A stretch of 64,000 nt of DNA, from assembly GCA_029204225.1 (NCBI GenBank), contig CM055103.1, forward strand, positions 27,330,293 to 27,394,292, in the 5' to 3' direction. Made by a program: the position numbers and the translations under genes. Below are positions 59,901 through 64,000 of this stretch, piece after piece. The DNA is from Diphasiastrum complanatum (taxonomy: Eukaryota; Streptophyta; Lycopodiopsida; Lycopodiales; Lycopodiaceae). The notes beneath the pieces are model-generated. The model did no database searches. It was not told where the DNA came from and worked only from the letters and a program-made list of their open reading frames with translations. Position 1 is the stretch's first letter, and each line of letters opens with the position of its first letter.

Positions 59901-60132
59901 GATCCCTCAACAATGCAAAAATTACCAAAAATAGCTCCTATTTTTTCTCCCTTGTATCTAAGCATAATTTGGACTCATTCCAAAGGTTCTAACACTTAGG
60001 TCTACTTGAGAACATCCTTATGAATGGAATCATATGCTATTTGGCACGTGTGACAAGCCACATCATGACCATCTAACTATTTACAAGTCATATGACCAAA
60101 ACTAGTCAAGCTAGAATTGTGAATTTTTAACA
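53975..60132 (-). mobile_element. Intact Ty1/copia retrotransposon
   Basis: Full-length 6158-bp element on the minus strand. Both LTRs are 682 bp (53975-54656 and 59451-60132), run TG..CA, and differ only at offsets 14, 318, 365 and 398, all substitutions (0.6%). The target duplication GTTTG is perfect (53970-53974, 60133-60137). Primer site, polypurine tract and one uninterrupted polyprotein are present. It is the youngest insertion in the window and could be autonomous. It lies inside the LTR of the chimeric element. Confidence 0.95.
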
Positions 60133-63100
60133 GTTTGTGATTAGCTTTGTGAAGCACTCAGTACGTCCACTATTGTTTTGTGCCCACCTGCATTATTGGC
60201 TTGTATGTTTCGTTATACTTGATCTGATTACAGTTTTGTCTGATTTTCAAATTCATGTCAATACTGCAATGCTTTTCTACATTCTATTTGGCTGTCTATT
60301 TGATTTGTCTGGGTGTTGCTTTTCGCTTCCACTACGATCGCGCATTAAAACTTTAAAATTATCATATTCTTGTGTTCGCCTACAAAGTCACCGGTAGTGC
60401 ACGCACCGAGAAGAGAAATCGGTTTATCAATTTTTTTTCTTCCGACATGGTATCAGAGTCGTAGGTTACTATTCTCTGATTATTTTAGAGCTTTAACATC
60501 AGAAACAATCTGATTTCTCAAGCGGTTTTATGTCAGAGCTATTTCTATAGCCTGATAAGCTTCCCACAAAACCTGACCCTACTAGCCGATAGGACAATTG
60601 CTTTCTTGTTTTGTAATTTAGCACCAAATTTTCATACTTAAGTCACTGATAGTTACTACTATCACCTAGACTAATCTTCCACATGGATTTCCAAGCCAGT
60701 CCTATCATGGACAAGCTTGATGGAGCCAATTACCATTTGTGGAAATTTAAGATGAGAACCATGCTAATGGCTAAGGAGTTGTATGACGTTGTTATAGGTG
60801 CAGAGGGAATACCCGAAGCTGACGACGCAACGATCTCTAGATGGAAGCTGAAGGATGAAAAGGCATTTGTGCTGATCATCCTCAACATTTCAAATACTCA
60901 GATCAGCCATGTGTCCGAAGCTTAGACTTCCAAGGAAGTCTGGGACATCTTGCGCACATTATAGCTTCCAAGCTACATCTCAAGAAGAAATTTTACTCCC
61001 TCAAGATGGCAAATGGTGATTCCCTGCAAAATCACATCAACCAGTTCAAGAACCTGCTGAAACAAATGGCCACTGTCGGATCTGTCATTGATGATCAAGA
61101 CGCAGTAATGAAATTGCTTACAAGCTTGCCAAGCTCATACGACAGTTGGGTGATGATCATCACAACGCATCCAGAGCTGACTCTTTCAAGAGTCATTACA
61201 ATGTTGTTGCAAGAAGACACGCGAAGGAACGAAGCCTCCAGTTCCTCAGCTATTTCTCACGCCTTGTACACCAACAGAGGCCAGACTAAGCAGAAGAAGA
61301 AGAAGGGTCCGAAGCAATCAAAGCAAGACCAGAAACCAATACATCACAAAGAACAATCAAATCCGCAGACTAAGAAGAAGCTGTTCTGCAGATACTGCAA
61401 GAGAAACAACCACGAGATTCAAGACTGTCGGATACCAAAAACAAAGAACAACAGCAAGGGACAGTCAAATTAAGTGGCCAATGCAGCTATAGAAGCTCCA
61501 CAACCTATTCAAGAAGCGGATCATGATGCCTTCATGACCAGCCATCAAGGAGCATCTAACAACAGTTCTTGGTTCCTGGATTCTGGTGCCACTCAGCATA
61601 CAACCAGCCTCATTGGCTGTTTCGAGTCCTATACACTCTACAGTACCAACAAATATATTCACCTTGGTGATAATAGCACACAAGCTATTAAAGACGAAGA
61701 TACTATAAGATTAAGCTTTGCAAATGATCAGTCTAAGCTACTTTCTAAAGTCCTTTATGTACCCAATCTGTCTACAAATATGGTCTATGTAAGCAGAATC
61801 ACAGATCTAGGACATAAAGTAGAATTTGAATGTGATCAATGCAAAGTAGTTGATAGGAAAGACAAGATCCTAGCACTCGGAAAGAGGCATGGATACTTGT
61901 ATAGATTAAGTCATTGCTTTTCTGCCTCTAGTCAGGCGCTCAGTACTTCCATTCAAGAAAATAAAAGTTTACTTTGGCATTATAGACTTGGTCACTTGAA
62001 TCATGCTTATGTACAACAAATGTCTAAACATTCTATTGTTCTTGATCTAGACTATCCTAATAATAAAGTCGAGTTACATGTTTGTAAAGACTGTTTAGTT
62101 GGTAAACATACTAGAAAACCATCTAGATCAAGCCATCAGCATACTGCTAGAGGATTGTTAGATGTTGTACATTCAAACATTTGTGGCCCGACGTCATATC
62201 CTACTCATGATAAAGAGATGTTGGCAATTGTGCATGCCCTCAAGAAATGGCGACACTATTTACATGGTTCTAAATTCTTGATTAAAAGTGACCATCATAG
62301 CTTGAAATATTTCTTGAGCCAAAAGCAATTGAATGATAAGCAAAAGAGATGGTTGTCACAGGTTCAATATTATGATTTTAACATTGAATATCTTAAAGGA
62401 AAGGACAATGTAGTTGCAGATGCGCTATCAAGAATATGGTCTTTACAGATCAATGCATCTTCATAATCTATAGAGGAATATGCGACATACTTGGGGAACG
62501 TCAAAATGAAATTTTGGATCCTCCTTTAACGGTAGAGCACAAAATGTTGTGGTGAAATTTGAGATTTGGCACAGTTTTCGCAATAACTGCATTAAATGCA
62601 GATTGCATAAAAGACATTCAAGCAGAGTATATGGAGAATCCATATTTAAAGGAGATTTGGGAGGAATTGCAAGGATTTAATTCAATTGTTCATCCTTGTT
62701 ATAAGAAGCAAGGACAAATATTGTTGTATGACAATTCTAGAGTTGTGCTTGCTCCTAAATCCAAATTCATTCCGCAAGTATTATATGAGCTACACTCATC
62801 TCCAAGTGCTGGGCATAGTGGAATGTTGAAGACATATCAAACCATCTGGAAGCTATTCAAATGGGCTGGTATGAAGAAAGCAATATATACGTATGTGCAG
62901 GAATGCATCCCTTGTCAAGTGAATAAGGTGGAACGTGTCAAGCAACCATGTTTATTGCATCTGCTATCTATTCCTACACAACGTTGGACAAGTATTAGCA
63001 TGGATTTTATACCTTATTTGCCAACAACGACTAGGGGATATGATGATATCTATGTGGTGGTGAATCGGCTTACAAAATATGCACATTTCCTACCTTATAA

Positions 63101-64000
63101 AACTATTGATAGTGCAGCCCAAGTAGCACAAATTTTCTTGAAGAATTTCTTCAAGTTACACGGAATACCGAAGGAGATAGTGAATGATAGAGATAACAGA
63201 GTTATTTCCACTTTTTGGAAGGTCTTAATGGACAAGTTGGGCACTAAATTGTGCTTAAGTACTTCATTGCATCCGGAAACTGATGGACAAATAGAAAGGG
63301 TCAACCAATGGTTGGAGTGTTATTTGTGACATTTTTGTGTCGGATCACCAAACAAAGTGGGTCGATTGGCTGTACCTCGTCGAATTTTGTTATAATAGCA
63401 CTCCACATGTATCAATCGGTATGACACATTTCTTTGCATTATATGGCCATGAACCATTACAACCCATTAGTGCGGATTTGTTAGAGGTTGTAGTTCCAGC
63501 AGTTGTGGACCCTGGTTCAACACATAAATGATATTTTGAGAGCCAATCTAGAGCACATTAAAGCAGGATATGAATGAAGCAATGCTGATCAAAAATGGAC
63601 TTTTCATGATTTTGTTGAAGGGGATTATGTTTATTTAAGTTTGCAACCTTATAGATACACTAAGTTGAAGAAAACTCAAAGCGAAAAGTTAGCTCCCATA
63701 TTTTATGGACCCTTCAAGATTGTGAAGAAGATCAAGTTGAATTACAAACTGGATCTACCATCAACAACCCGTATACATCGTGTGCTCCATGTATCTCTTC
63801 TAAAGAGGAGTTTGGGAGAGTACTCAACTGCAACTGCTACCCTACCACCATTGGATCATATTTTGGTTCTGGAACCAGCCGAAATTGTGGGATATCAGGG
63901 CAAGGTATTGCGAAATGGAAAGCTAATCAAAGAATATCTAATTCATTGGAAGAACCTTTCCGATGAAGACAATTATTGGGTCAACAACTCTTTTATTCAA

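Overview
This window looks like a piece of a large, repeat-rich nuclear genome from a land plant. I infer a homosporous fern or another large-genome vascular plant such as a gymnosperm, but the sequence alone does not settle the species. The evidence is one plant-type cytosolic aminopeptidase P gene split by introns of up to 11.5 kb, dense Ty1/copia, Ty3/gypsy, LINE and hAT sequences, and short fragments of mitochondrial type (rrn18, group II intron maturase-like).

The only host gene I can support is an Xaa-Pro aminopeptidase P1 (APP1) gene on the minus strand. Its start codon is at 40621, and nine exons can be placed with consistent splice sites and phases: 40517-40621, 38639-38702, 38033-38172, 37116-37400, 25609-25731, 24468-24917, 12880-12966, 12551-12615 and 7096-7162. 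They encode 462 codons over 33.5 kb. The C-terminal metal-binding catalytic exons lie beyond the left edge of the window. Intron 1 has a GC-AG border; the others are GT-AG. Introns 4, 6 and 8 are 11.4, 11.5 and 5.4 kb long and are filled with mobile DNA, as is the visible part of intron 9.

From left to right: intron 9 (1-7095) holds the 3' tail of a LINE ending in (TC)n, a CA-rich low-complexity tract, another (CT)n tract, a broken chromovirus (Ty3/gypsy with chromodomain) at 1390-5937 and a second fragment of the same family. Intron 8 holds a LINE with two ORFs that lacks the reverse transcriptase core, bounded on both sides by (CT)n. Intron 6 holds an hAT fragment, a group II maturase-like fragment, two minus-strand gypsy fragments, an internally deleted copia element and an rrn18 fragment. 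Intron 4 holds an hAT transposon with matching TIRs and TSDs (26159-34484), with a gypsy element nested inside it (27762-32728), and a decayed gypsy pol.

Upstream of APP1, 41-53 kb is a patchwork of degraded copia fragments, mostly minus strand. At 53975-60132 lies an intact copia element with 682-bp LTRs differing at only 4 positions, a 5-bp TSD and an uninterrupted 1322-residue polyprotein. It sits inside the 5' LTR of another retroelement (53210-64000 and beyond), whose coding part is a copia gag-protease fused in frame to a gypsy RNase H followed by a gypsy integrase and chromodomain. This copia/gypsy chimera, the LINE family with microsatellite tails, and the repeated loss of the RT core in gypsy elements are the most unusual features.
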